Positions 49,909-61,957 of a DNA stretch of 64,000 nucleotides are shown here, piece after piece; position 1 is the stretch's first letter, and each line of letters starts with the position of its first letter. The notes beneath the pieces were generated by a model. That model saw only the letters and a list, made by a program, of their open reading frames with translations. It did not search any database and was not told the DNA's origin. The position numbers were made by a program, and so were the translations under genes. Source of the stretch: Symbiodinium natans (Eukaryota > Sar > Dinophyceae > Suessiales > Symbiodiniaceae); NCBI GenBank assembly GCA_905221605.1, contig CAJNDS010002105.1:246001-310000 (forward strand), in the 5' to 3' direction.

Positions 49909-50330
49909 GCCAGTAAGCTGTCAGGGCAGATCCCCGTAGGTCCCTTCACCCTTGCTGCTTCTCTTAAGTCAAAGCTGCAAGTTGAAGTCGAAGAGTCGAA
50001 GAGTCAAAACATGTCAAAACCAAACCGTCAAGATCAGTACTCCCAACAAAATCCGTGCTGCTTCGGCTCGACCTTCTGAAGAACAACCGGCTTTGGGCTA
50101 TCCGGCTCCAAGATCCAGCCTCGGGTGTGAGCGTGGGTTTGCATGCCACAAAATCACAAGCTCGCAGCGGCCACTGAAGCGCACCTGGCCGGACGATCTC
50201 ACCTACGGCGTTCATCGGCAACTTCGTACCTGGAACGGAGGTATCGAGCTGCTTCTACCTGGCCACCCGATGCGCAACTACCACCACTTCGTCGCTTGGC
50301 TATGAAGAAATTGGACAGGTAAAGACATTT

Positions 50331-50808
50331 CCACATAAAGATCTTGCAGGTATCCAGGACATGGAATGCAGGAAAGGGAGCAGCAGTCTAGAGAGTCTAA
50401 AGTTTTACGGAGTGGTCGTATCTTAGGGCACCAGAGCCGCAGAAACCAGCTGCGGAATCCCGAGTTTTTATAAGTGGGATCCTTACGTGGGTTTGCATTT
50501 TACTTCAGCATTCCCTTGGTTTTTGGCACCCACATAAAGATCCTACAAAATTTTGTTCCCTTGTGTTGTAATTGCCACATAAAGGTCCTACGACTTTTTT
50601 GCGCCAAGAATCCCCTGCCTCGTGGTGATGCAATTAAGGCACGATATCTGTGGAATCCCCTCTGTGCAGTCATGATACCGCCAAATTGAGCCCGACACAC
50701 TAACAAGAGATGCCCATGCTCGCATGTACATGAGATAGCTCCTTCTTGGAAAGCCTGGATGATGGTGGGCGCAGATCCCCGGCGATAGGATCTTTATGTC
50801 TATGTGGC
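50331..50808. repeat. CCACATAAAGATCCTAC repeats, two orientations
   Basis: Forward copies start at 50331, 50530 and 50575. A reverse copy (AGGATCTTTATGTCTATGTGG) is at 50787-50807. The outermost pair faces inward, like terminal inverted repeats of a small element of about 480 bp. There is no ORF inside. Confidence 0.55.
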
Positions 50809-51316
50809 CTGTTGGTCCCCGAACAGTTACTGTTCAGGTGAACATGTAAGACCAGACTAGATAACTAGACGCCCTCGCGTTCCTTAACCCGAGCTGTTCC
50901 TTGACAGTCTGGTGGCGACCAGGCCTTGGCATTTGCTACGAAAACTGGCTTGGCTGTGTGACTCTTTGAATATTCATGGCCCAGCCAACGCACTCTTATG
51001 CAGTTTTTATAGGGGTGGTATGGGCTGAGCCCCAACACACTGGCTTGTGGCATGGACCGCTGCCGAACTTGCCAGGCCATGTCTACGACATGTCGTAAGT
51101 GAAGCCAAGCAGGGGAGCACTTTCGACCGTGCCGACATTTTCGTGGCGAGCAGGCACAAACCTCGGGTCAGCTCTAGGTGGAAAGATGGATGGCTGTTCG
51201 GCTAAACTTGGCAAAGCGGCGGCTCTCCAATTTCAACCTGTCACAAGACTGTCTCTCGCAACTTCCAGGAATCTACCGATGAGGAGCACTCCTGGATGTT
51301 GCGAACACCAAAACGT
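50809..51316. other. No supported gene
   Basis: No exon with splice support. Confidence 0.4.
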
Positions 51317-51526
51317 TCAAAGGAGGCCTGCGCAAAGCTCCGCGTTCATGCGACAGCTGCCAAGACACTGAGCATCATAGGCCTTGTAGAGGTCGCGAGT
51401 CAGCGCAACACCCTGATGAAGGGCCTGCACTGCGCCTGAATAGGCTGAACTTCGCTTCACTTCCCGTCGCTCTCTGGCCACGACGCGCGTCAGATGCAGC
51501 AGCCGGAAAAACAGCCAAGACCGACC
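51317..51526 (-). CDS. Terminal exon of unrecognised gene M
   Basis: It follows a GTCCACAG acceptor and reads GRSWLFFRLLHLTRVVARER, then REVKRSSAYSGAVQALHQGV, then ALTRDLYKAYDAQCLGSCRM, ending at TGA 51317. The composition is strongly helical and protein-like. Function unknown. Confidence 0.5.
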   Translation of the reverse strand, partial: GRSWLFFRLLHLTRVVARERREVKRSSAYSGAVQALHQGVALTRDLYKAYDAQCLGSCRMNAELCAGLL

Positions 51527-51674
51527 CTGTGGACCTCCACACATGAATGTAGCAGCAGTTCTTTTTGACAGCTTTAAAAGACAAGGCGTTTCCTACCTTT
51601 TCCTGGTTTGCTTCAAACCCTTCTTGCGAAACAAAACAGAAACTTTGCCCAGGCATGAGCTCGTCTCTGGACAT

Positions 51675-51676
<2 letters not shown>

Positions 51677-51714
<38 letters not shown>
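51677..51714. repeat. CA microsatellite
   Basis: About 18 CA dinucleotides, pure. Confidence 0.95.
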
Positions 51715-51717
<3 letters not shown>

Positions 51718-51779
51718 TTTGTTTAAGGCATTTGGTGCGGTTCGACAACCCTGTGTTTTGTAGCAGCATTTAAACGAGT

Positions 51780-52230
51780 AACATTTTTGCAGAACTGTAC
51801 AAGACTTTGTCTGGGCCTGAACACGTCTTCCATCCGACACGCCACCACAGCAGACACCCACTACCGACTAAGCCCTATGCCCGTCTAGATACAGGACAGA
51901 AACTTTCAAAACTCAAGGGCCTTCCTCTGCTCCCTTGAGCCCTAGACCCTAAACCCCTTTTTTCTGCACCCTACGCCCTCCTTGAACTCTCCCAGCCTGT
52001 TTTGCCCAGCCATCCCAAGGCCCATTTAAGATAAGAATGGATTCCTTGCAACCATTTCCCGCTCATTTCTGCTCGATTGCCCCGTCCATCTGATGGCAGG
52101 TACCCCATTCCCTTCACGTCTTTCGGCACAGCGACTTGCCCCTGAAGATCCTAACTATGCAATAACGCCAACATGCGTGCACCAGCCGGCTGCCACCCTG
52201 TTGCTGCTCTTGCTGCTTCTCTGGTCTAGT
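51780..52230. other. No supported gene, telomere-like short word
   Basis: CCCTAGACCCTAAACCCC at about 51939-51956 resembles two units of the CCCTAAA telomere repeat. Two diverged units are too few to call. Confidence 0.4.
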
Positions 52231-52909
52231 CTACTTGAGAGCAGAGCCCATGGTTCCCCGGCATGGCGAAAGTTGAGGTAGTGGTTGTGAACAAGAACGA
52301 CAGCTGCCAAGATCTAGCTTGGCAGTTTTGGCTTCCAACTTGGTTCTTGTACGGGCGGCTGCGAGCCGGACTTCGTAGACGCGCGAAGCGCGTGCAATTT
52401 CGGCTCCATGGGTCACCGGCCTGTGTGCTTCTCACCGGCGAAGACATCGAACTGGCTGTAGACCTGCGGCTTCGCACGTTTGTCATCTTGGGAACCAGTC
52501 TGGTCCGGTCTGTCCCGCAAGCCTTTATCATCTCAGTTGCAAAATTCGCCATTGAGCTTTTCCGCCTGTCCTGCAGAACGCTGATGAATTCTGGGGAAAG
52601 GCGACTCTTAATATCAGCGACCTCTCGCTCTTTTGAGAACCGCTTCTTGTTGTTCTCAAAGTCAGCCAATGACAGTAGAAGCCTGAAGTGGCATGCAACA
52701 CACTCGGGCTGTGACACTGTGGCACCACGCCAACACAAGGCCCCAACTCGTGCTTTCTTGCACGAACCTTCTCCTCGCGCTCGGCATGGACCAGTGCGGC
52801 AAGGCAGAGTCACAAGTTTTGTCCAGGCGGCCTGCAGAGTTGCCAACTCCTTCTCCAGCGCCACGGACGGGGCCTTGCTGCATTGCTCACAAGCCGTTTG
52901 CAGAGCCAT
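52231..52909 (-). CDS. Three-exon coiled-coil-like protein, gene D
   Basis: Exon 1 (52814-52909) starts MALQTACEQCSKAPSVALEK and ends AAWTKL at a GTGACT donor. Exon 2 (52464-52654) reads NNKKRFSKEREVADIKSRLS, then FISVLQDRRKSSMANFATEM. Exon 3 (52231-52420) reads VTHGAEIARASRVYEVRLAA, then ARTRTKLEAKTAKLDLG, to a stop. Phases agree at both joins; the second intron is only 43 nt. The charged heptad-like segments suggest coiled coils. The exon 2 acceptor (ACTTTGAG) is the weakest point. No family recognised. Confidence 0.5.
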
Positions 52910-55875
52910 GGTAGCACGTCTGCTACCGCATGCCGCATGCTACCATGCGACCCCCGCACGCGTACCTCCACAGTCTCTGGAGCCTCCGCTTCTTCAGCAG
53001 TTTCCTTGCGTGAGCGGGAAATGCGAAACAACAACTCTCAAGACGCGCAGCGTCAGTGAAGCACGCGTTGAGCGAGGGTCAACCCGACATCAAGAAAACC
53101 CACGGCAAGAAACCGAAAGCACCCTGAGGCCTTCGTGGTCACAATGGTAGGCGAAGTCAATTGGTGGAAAGTGATCAGTCCCATTAATTATAGCTGGCGA
53201 CAAGCGCATGGAACGCGGTGCTGCCATTGTGACCATCGGCGTGGCCTATAACACGCCCGACTAGCATAAGGACTCCACGCTGGCAGATGCAAAGATAGTG
53301 CAGTGGGGTGAATTTTGCAGAGGGTGCATCTTGTGGCTGTGAGCTTAGCAAGTATTAAGTATGAGCCTCGGCAACGAGCTGGCATATATGCATCATGCAT
53401 GCCCAAACGTCTCGCAGAAAGTTCAGGCTGCCAATTCATGCTGCGATTGGTTTCTGCATAAGTACCGAAAACACGCCAAGAATGAACAAAAACAGAAAAA
53501 GAGTGATAAGGTAAGTGACGCGTGATCTTACTGTGTTGACGCCCTGATGTACTGCGCGCCCGCGCCTGGGCAGGCGTGCTCTCGTTGGAAGCTTCGGCAT
53601 CCTTGGCCTGCAGCCGAAGAAGCGCTCTGGGGGAAGGGGGGAAAGGGGGAAGGGGGGGGGGAATGCGGGGGGGGGGGGGGGAAATTTGCACTGGAGCCCT
53701 GTGAAGACTCTTTTCTCAGCTAGAGAGATTTCTCAACCAAATCAATGAGTGTTGGCTGAGAAGAAGTTACATACTATATACAACCTGGAAGCTATGTAGC
53801 TCTCAACCCCAGCGAGGACGCTGCCCCGAAGAGGGGGCCGGCGGATATACATGTGAAATGTGATAATCATCTCCTTTAGCAATCCAATATGTAATCTTAT
53901 ATATACGGCTTTGTCTCGCAACCCGAACAAGTCCGCGTGTGTTGGTTAGAACTGACTGGGTATAGCTGCTTATTGGCTTGAAGGTTCGTTGGCTTAGGCG
54001 GCTTGACTGTATGGGGCAGGACGGTAGCACTGATGGGTCTCACGGTTCTGCGGTTCAATGGTCATGTGGCCCACTTCCATAGATGGTTTAACAGTTTAAT
54101 GGCCACCATAAGCTTAAACCTTTCAGCTTACTGGCTTCTTGGCAGCACCTGACAAGTGGTTTGATGATTGGGTGGATCAAGCCAAAGTGATGTCACTGTT
54201 GCAAGTGGCGCGTACAGTGGTACAATGTTCTTGCTTGCCTATTCAGGCGAACAACCAAGACAATGAAGGACAGCTACTGGAACAGTTCTGCCGGGTCTCT
54301 TATGTTGTTGTGCTGGGTTCGTTTCATATATATGGTACCCCCATGAAGCCACCTTATTTCAACGTCTGCTTGCTTTCATGTGTTCCCTCCTGGAGGTGTG
54401 AATCTGAAGTCGCTGTGGCAACACGAAATCTAAGCATGCTTTGGAACATGAATGCCGCGAAGGCCATGAAGGCCACGAATGTGATTCAGATCGCAATGCC
54501 GTCTGCCTTCAAGGCTCACCAAGGCTCACGCTTAAGTTTGCGTGCGAACAGCAGTAGTTGCCTTCCTGCTTAGCGTTGTAGTGGAGCTTGCGAGTGATCC
54601 TGATGGTCACCCTTTGCTTGATGGACCCCCAGTCGATGTTCCTGGAGGCGGCTTTCCGAGCTTGGTGACAGCAGCCCAGAACAGCCAGTCCCCACCAATG
54701 GCCCAGCCGGCCCACCTGGCCCCTTCGCCCACGTGTCGGCCCTGCCACGTAGGCCACCTACAAGCGACCCACAGCCCTCGGTCGGCTTGTAGCCTGAGGT
54801 CGAGGGTAGGCTGGAGGCCTGCGGGTACAGGCAGAGGCGAGGGGTGGGGGCTGTATATGTCATTAAGAGGAAGCTTTTCAAGTTCTATTCGTTAATAACA
54901 ATACTTCAGATAGAGGTCATGTGTTCTTAACAAAAAGAACATAATGAGCCTCTAGATGGAAATACGGTCGGCGCTTTGTATTCACACGTAGCCTGGTAAT
55001 TGGTCGCACACCGTTTTCAAACAAAAACTACCTTTCAACACAGGCAGATGCATCTGTGTATATATAGAAAGGGATGCATATATGATATATACACACATGC
55101 GCGTGCTTCTTTGGGTTCAAGGTGCCTTGTCCTCCTTGGGCGTCTCACTAGAAAAGGATCGCCTGTCCGAGAAATGTCACTCACCAGTTAGCATGGCATG
55201 GCATCGACAATCTGCGGTCAGGTCTTGGCACAGGGCCTTGGAATGCATCTGAACCTGGGCCCAACAGCAGGCAACGGGCGAGCCATCTCAGTCGAAGAAG
55301 GCAATCTGTCAAGGGCCGCACGTGCATCTGTCCAGTGCAACCATTGCCTGTCAAATCTCCATTGCTGTCGTTCAACTGGCACATTTCTGAGCAAATGAGG
55401 CCCTGTCGGGGAAGTGACGTCTGTATTCTATCCGAAGTCCTGCGGTGGAGCGGTGAGAAGCAGATTGTGGTCAGCCGGCACACTTGCCAAGGTTACTAAA
55501 GCATGGCGAACGGCAGCACACCAGAGAATTCTGGATTGCGGCGCGCGTGCGTGCATTGTGCCGACCTGCATTGGACACTGCACGAAGCGCTCGGTGCCGC
55601 ACAGCCTGAGCATCGAGTTTTCCAGTGGAGAACCTTTCGGTGCAGCACACCGCGCCTGCATCCGGAAACACGCCGTCACAAGGCTCTACGCTGCGTCTGA
55701 GCAATAGCCGAGAAAGCAACCCATGAACTGCAGTCGTCGACTCCATGTAGTATCCCCGCCCAGTTGAATTCATCTGAGTGCTTTCAGCATGTGGCGGGGG
55801 AGAATGCGGAAGGAATTGCGGCAAGTCCCAACATCGCTTGCACTTTTTCTCTTGCGCGCATCTTTCCCCACACAG
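52910..55875. other. Gene-poor stretch
   Basis: G-rich runs at about 53636-53682. Weak candidate frames occur around 53190-53690 (minus) and 54540-54890 (plus) but have no splice support. TATATA-rich sequence lies near 55056-55096. Confidence 0.4.
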
Positions 55876-55958
55876 GGGTTTACTTTCTTGACTGGCAGAA
55901 CCTCTTCGAGGTCACCAAGTGGGTGTCACAGGGGGCGCCTGCGCCTTCCACGAAGATG
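55876..55958 (+). CDS. Internal exon of unrecognised gene N
   Basis: A strong acceptor (TTTCCCCACACAG) and donor (GTAAGC) enclose 83 nt that read VYFLDWQNLFEVTKWVSQGA, then PAPSTKM, starting with two bases of a split codon and ending in phase 0. A likely next exon (about 56041-56076, QTGRQCLPEQLSR, then GTGAGC) is in phase. Function unknown. Confidence 0.6.
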
Positions 55959-56064
55959 GTAAGCACTGACAAGCACTCCACAAGCACCAAGCACCCCCCT
56001 CAAACGTGCTTTGCTGGTCTCACGGTCACGATCGCTCAAGCAAACCGGACGGCAGTGTTTGCCT

Positions 56065-56106
56065 GAGCAGCTGAGCAGGTGAGCAGCTGAGCAGCTGAGC
56101 AGCGCA
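56065..56106. repeat. Short GAGCAGCT tandem repeat
   Basis: About five copies of GAGCAGCT or a close variant. Confidence 0.7.
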
Positions 56107-56169
56107 GCTCATGAGTCTGCATGCAAAGATGGGGCGCAACTGCAGAGCAAAAACACATAAACGCACCCA

Positions 56170-56490
56170 TGTGCGCGTCGCCTTGGCTAGAGGAGACTCG
56201 ACCTCTTCCTTGGGTTTCCGCATGCGAGCCTGGCAACGTCTTTCTTTACCCCTTCCCCGTCCAAGCGACTTGCGAAGTCGAACAACTGCAGACAGAGGGT
56301 CGCTTTCCTTCTTGAAGTTTAGCTTTTGCTCTTCACGTATCTTCGCTCTGTCTCACGTCGTCATGGCCTTGTCCAGGATGTTGTTGAAGGATCGGCGTCT
56401 CACCGGCTCACCCTCATTGGTTCTGCGTTGGACCTCTGATACTGATCTGGTCCCGGCATGTTCGTCATGTGTCGTCAAGTTCTTTTGTCA
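56170..56490 (-). pseudogene. Coding exon(s) with one in-frame TGA, gene O
   Basis: The minus-strand frame reads NLTTHEHAGTRSVSEVQRRT, then NEGEPVRRRSFNNILDKAMT and T. It meets TGA at 56353-56355 and continues in the same frame DRAKIREEQKLNFKKESDPL, then SAVVRLRKSLGRGRGKERR. Coding character is the same on both sides. A CGA to TGA change would explain it, as would recoding or a nearby splice. The protein is basic and helical, and I do not recognise it. Confidence 0.45.
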
Positions 56491-57109
56491 ACGCGGCCTG
56501 CAGAGAAGAGGTGGCCGTAACTCTTCGCGACAAGCGCACTTCATCATCTGAAGAAGTGGCACCTCAACACAATGCGCCAAAGGGATGTCTCTTGGGACCG
56601 CCACAGAGGCATTCAGAACTGCACACTGTGTCAGCGACTGTTCTGCGCAATGCTTCCACGATGTCCAGACATTGCCTCCAAAGGTCACTGCAGCTTCATT
56701 TGAACTGACAAAGAAATCACAACCTAGTAGCCTTGGTACAAGAAGGCAGAAGACTCATGCATGTAGCTGGCGTACCACGTCCGGTAGTACGCCGCAGAGT
56801 TTCCCCCCCAACAGTGCCCCAACACTAAAGGTTCTTACGTTCAAAGTAAAAAGTGCTAGCCGTTAACCTGATGATACGCAGACGTCAGTTGTTCCTTGAG
56901 AGTGGTCGCATTTTGGACGAAAAACCGTACATGTTTTCACAGCGCGAGTGCGGACACGGATTTCTCAAAGGATTTGAAATTCGTGCTCCCGCCTGGGCGC
57001 CATGCGCATCGACGTCGCCATCGTCGCAGCTGTCGTCGCTCTTGGACGTCTGGGTTCGCGGATCTCTTTTCGCTTTTGAACGTCGGGGTTCGCGAAATGC
57101 GAAGCTGCC

Positions 57110-57720
57110 TTTTGTAGTACAAACGTCGTACGCCGAGGACGTCCGGAGCACTGGTAGCTCGAAAGCACACCGAGGATGCCCGGAAGTCCAATTGTGCGGG
57201 CTGTTCGTGGCCTGTTCGTTGCCGGTTTCAAGGTTTCAAGGCTTCGTCTACAGAGGTTTCTTGATCGCAAGTTGGGGATGCTGTCGCTAGGGTTTGAGGG
57301 GTTCGACGTTCAAGGGATTTCAGAGGCATCTTTGCCATTCGTGTGCAATGGCATCCGAGAACGATGAGGGAGAGCCCGCGAAGGCCACTATGGGGGTCTG
57401 AGCCCCCCTTGCCCCAGCAACAGTAGACAGATTCTCTTCCTTCTTCGGATGGAACCGTTAAATAGAGCCTGAAGGGCCTTCGACTATACCGAATTCGTTG
57501 AAGTTTTGGTTGATTTTGGCTCCTTGGAGCTGGCTGGCGGGATCGATTTTTGTAGTACGAACGCAATACGCCGACGACGTCAGGAGGACCAGTGGTTGGA
57601 AAAACGATCTTTGTCGTACAAACATAGTACGCCGAGGACGTCCAGTGGCTTGAAAGTCGACTGACAGGGGACTTTTGTAGTACAACAATAGTACGCGGAG
57701 GACGTCTGGAGCTCCAGAGG
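57110..57720. repeat. Four copies of a TTTTGTAGTACAAAC...GTACGCCGAGGACGTC motif
   Basis: Copies begin near 57111, 57549, 57608 and 57673. Each has a GTAGTAC or GTCGTAC word, then about 10 bases, then GTACGC and GAGGACGTC. The first word resembles the 61-bp repeat at 22938. The copies are irregularly spaced. Open frames through them are not genes. Confidence 0.6.
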
Positions 57721-58201
57721 CATCAAAGCCCTGAAGTTTGCATCCTGGTGATCTGGTGGGTTCCTGCTGCGTCATCGTGTTCCTCAGGTCTGGAGAGCTT
57801 GACATGCCCTTCGTGTCCCCAAGTGGTGGATAATGACGTCCATTCACAGGCCTTTCCAGCCTCTATTCCAAAGTCGCTGACTTATCGTCTGCTCCATGCG
57901 TATGTCTGGCGAGTGGTCACGAACTACCCCTTGTGCGTCGGGTGAGCTGCGTCAACGACTATAAAAGAGGACACTCCCTACTATGTTGCTACCCCGCGGT
58001 GGCCAGAAACTTGACCCTAGTCCTGCCATCGTCTCACGCGAAAAGGGTTGCGAAGAGCCCTGTACAGAATTGCCCATCGTGTGCGTAGTCTCCCTGAACT
58101 TCTTTCTCCATACCATACGCATCCTCCGACTTTTATGTTTACCCGCAGGTTAGTCCAACTGAAAGGGCTACGGTCTCACCTGTGGACGCGCTCAACGCTG
58201 C

Positions 58202-58240
<39 letters not shown>

Positions 58241-60431
58241 TTGAGATTCATACATGCTGGCCCCTTTTACAACATACCGCGAAAGGATGTTTGATTTGTC
58301 TGGAACAAGGCACGCTGTCACAAGCGTTCCTGCCGTAGTTTGCGTTAACAGGGTCTCAAGCAGCGTTTTCCACGATGTTCAATATAATCAATGCGCACTC
58401 TCGCTTCACTTTGCTATCGCGGGCGAGTTTGCACGTGGCAGATTCGCCGCGGCTTCCGCCTGAGACCTGGGACCCCTGGAGTTTTGCGGACCTCGCCTGG
58501 GACCCCTCCTGGGGCTTCCCCCCCCCTCTGTGGGGCAGCACCAAATTGACATAGGAACTCGTCTGCGATGCGCACGCTACCCCCCACGTTGGGCTGCTAA
58601 GCCCTCCACCACATTAGACCAAGGATGCTACAGCTATTCTCACGAAGGGGTCAGCAACAGCCGCAACCACTGGAGCCAGCCTCGGCCATGGTGCGGTTGA
58701 AGCCTAGCCGCGAGGATCCTGTCAAACTGCTCCGCACTGCATCCAACCACCCAGCCACCATGGACAACAGCAGTACCATACACTTCTAAAGGCACGTACA
58801 AGGGATAGATTGGCGTGGATTGGCATAAATTGGCGACACGCCCAGCGCATCCTCGCCTTCCCTCGCCTTCCCTCGCCTTCCGAGCCTCCTCCGTCGGGTG
58901 ATGGAACTGGTGATGGAGAGGCTGATGGCACCATAGACGGCGACACCATCGGCGAAGGTATCAACGAGTTGCCTCCAGCATACACAAGTATGCGGTTTCC
59001 TGAACTCTTCTGCATGGGCCGGAAGAAAGTTTAGTGGTGCCACATGCAATACAGGTCATGTGGGACTAATCGGAAAGCTGCCAATCCCCAACATCGCAGG
59101 CCCAGGTGCGACTCACCGAGGGTCGTCTTGCAAGGTGCACTTCACCACCACCTGGAGGTCATGTGGAAGCTCTCAGCTGCGCACTGTCTTGGTCGATGCG
59201 GTCATCGCCTTGCGCCTTTATGTTCTCTGACAGCTGCGCAGCCTTGCTGGCCATGCCGCGGCCATGCATTAACCATGCCACGGTGAAGCAAAAAAAACTT
59301 GCAAACCTGGCAAACATCAGGGTTGGGCCATCTTGTCCTTGCGAATCGACAGGAGAAACTTTGATGCACTTCTCCCCACCACTTCAGCATCGCCGCTTTC
59401 TGTAACGAGGCCGGCATTCTCTGCCTCAACCCCGAAGGCAGCCCGGAAAGGAAAACAAATAGGAACACAAAGTGCACACGACCTCTTTGGCAAGCTCCGC
59501 TGCCTTTGCAGCCCTGCAAGGGGTTGCTGCAAGGCAAACAATGACTGCTTTTCCAGGCTGCCACCCCCTGTTAGGCAACTTCAGCACATCCCACCTGAGG
59601 AAAGAGAGTACCTCGGCATGTTTTTGGGCACGTTAGCCCCAGGAGCGCAATCTGAAAATGCCCGCCCTCCCTTCCGAGTCCATCACATGGGCAAAGCGCT
59701 TGGCCACTTCTTTCTGCCTCTCCTGCACAACGCGTGTTAGTGAATTAGCGTGTGCGGTGTTGGATAAGTTCTGGAAGTGAGAGACTGAATGTGAGGTGTG
59801 ACGTGTCAGGAGTCAGTTGCGAGTTGCAAGTTCCAAGTTCCAAGTTGCGACTTGCGAGTTGTGTTTGCATCTGTGTGGGCGTACATGAACCGTCTTATGG
59901 GTACGCGCGTGCAGAACTTCCAGCACCGGGAGCCCATTCATTCACTGAGCTGCCTCTTCTGCTGCAGCGCTAGTGCTGCTTCGTTTGCCCGAGCCCTGCA
60001 TCTCTTGCCATGTCCTGCAAATTGGATCCGGTGCATTGAAGCTGTACAAGCTCAGGGCGACCAAGCAATCACTACCAGAACTCGAAACCGCCTCCGCATG
60101 GCATTCACCTGAGCACCGGCGCACCGCCCATCAGAATCCCAACGCTCGGTGAGATGGAAGCCATTTGCAGAGAGTGTCTGATGATGGTAATTGTGAGTGC
60201 GTCGTGTCTCACAGTTTAAAGCATCGCAGACGGCAGATGGCCTGCGAAGTCTTCTTTTTGATCTCGACCTTGAGCTCCTTCACAAGTACGAAAGCTGCAT
60301 CCCACAAGTCGGAGACTGGTAGACACAGACATTACTCGTCGCACATACACCAGTACATGGCCGCCTTGACCTCATTGCTGTCAGCCTTCTTCTCTTGCTG
60401 GACATCCTAGAGTCACGCTGCGGTCACCATG
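57721..60431. other. Gene-poor stretch with simple repeats
   Basis: GA microsatellite at about 58200-58240; AGTTGCGAGTTGC-like words at 59812-59860; TCGCCTTCCC direct repeats at 58850-58880. A plus-strand frame at 58860-59030 encodes a Gly/Asp/Thr-rich peptide that mostly reflects a GATGG repeat. Confidence 0.4.
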
Positions 60432-61200
60432 TCACAGCATGTCGCAGCCCTGCCAGGGCAGGTGCGCATCGCTGCAGCTGAACTTTTCATGTAATGCTGG
60501 CATGTGCGAAACCCTGCGACAGCAAAAGCGAGAGAGCGAGAGAGCGAGAGAGGGAGTTAGATAAACAAGAAAAGGCTTCCAAAAGTGTCCAGAAGTGTTT
60601 CCCCAAGTGTCCTGTTTCAACAGCGCCACAGCTCCTCCCGAGTCCATGCTTTTTACTCGTCGAATTTTGTCTTCGATTGATGCGAGCTCCTGCAGAGGCT
60701 AGTGTCAGAATTGATGCCACTATCGTCACTATCTGCGACCGCACCCGTCCTTCTCAAAAGCTTCCTTCTCTTGGGTCAGCTTCTGACATGCTGCTATGAG
60801 GTCCTGTAGCCAAACACTGCAACCAGACACCCGCTAAAGGACGGCACTGTCACACGAGTAGCCGGGCTTGGCACTTTGAGCTTTGACTCATTCTCCTGTC
60901 GCTGCTCCTGACTCTCGCGCCCAGAATTCTCTGCCTTTGAGCCATGGCCAGGCCCAGAGCTGCAACTCTGCCTCGGTCGCGGGGGGCTCTTCAGGCTTGG
61001 CACCTTGGAGATGCGCAGGGCTGCGCCGTGCCACTCGCCGGCCCATGCACTGATGCCATGCTTGCACAAAGGGTGAGAAGTCGACTGGAACGGCGCCCCG
61101 CCGTCTTAGCAAATTGAAAAGCTGCTTGGCAACGCAATGTCTCAGGCTCAAGAGCTGTTTAGGGCTGCAAAAATCATTGATGTCTGTGCTGGCCAAGCAC
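60432..61200 (-). CDS. Multi-exon coiled-coil protein, gene E, partial
   Basis: An upstream exon (from about 61150) contains LLSLRHCVAKQLFNLLRRRG, then AVPVDFSPFVQAWHQCMGRR. A further exon, ending at 60877 with a GTGCCA donor, ends SQEQRQENESKLK. The next exon (60745-60803), after TTGGCTACAG, reads DLIAACQKLTQEKEAFEKD. Joined in phase 0, these give a continuous coiled-coil stretch. A fourth segment near 60600-60690 reads ELASIEDKIRRVKSMDSGGA, but its phase to the third is unresolved. Function unknown. Confidence 0.5.
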
Positions 61201-61957
61201 TGTTGACCTTCTCGCCGACGCTCTTCTGGATCTTGTCCGTGCACCTCAGCATCGTGCCATTGCAGCATATTGCAACGTTGCAAGCCCCGAGACATACCGG
61301 GACCGGTAACATCAACCCGCGGGAAGCCGACATTTCGGTTGTTCGGGCCAGGACAACCACGCTCCGGACAAACCACAAAGGCCCAGAAGAGCAATAGTAT
61401 AGGGCGTCATTAAACCCTAAGCAGCCTAAGCAGCATAATGCAACGCCAGGCTGATCCGAACTCTTCCCGGCGGTCCGAATTTATCCCAAACTTGCTTGAA
61501 GCTCCGAATCCCTCCGAATTTACGCCCGCAACCCAGCTACTCCGTAATGCTCCATGCTATTCCCTTCAACAACTGAAGAGCAAGCACAGAAGAGTTCACA
61601 CCGCCTTCGGCCCAGCGGCTAGGCGAAGCTTCTCCAGCACTCTCCCCTGAGGGCTCTGACGCATGAACCCGGGAGTTCCTGTGAGCACCGAGAGTTCACC
61701 CATGCGCGTTCCGATTCGTTTCACAGGGGGTTCGCGGAGCAAGGAGCCGCCTGCGCACCCGTGTTGGGCTCAAGGATGCGCCTGACAAAGCACTGGCTTC
61801 CCAATCGACCGCCCATATCTGCTCAATCCAAGCGCCCATATCTGCCAAACATCTGTCCTAAGCGTTTTTAAAGGCCTGAGCCGACCGGGGAGGCCACCAT
61901 ATTCCTGGGTGCGATGGCTCTTGGGAATTCACCCAAAGTCTGGCAACGTAAACAATG
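61201..61957. other. No supported gene
   Basis: Direct repeats of TCCGAATTT-like words near 61478-61522. No exon recognised. Confidence 0.4.

Noticed and set aside
51939-51956. CCCTAGACCCTAAACCCC as an interstitial telomere
   Set aside because: There are only about two diverged units, too few to separate from chance.
58860-59034. A Gly/Asp-rich plus-strand protein
   Set aside because: The peptide mirrors a GATGG-type repeat and has no splice support.
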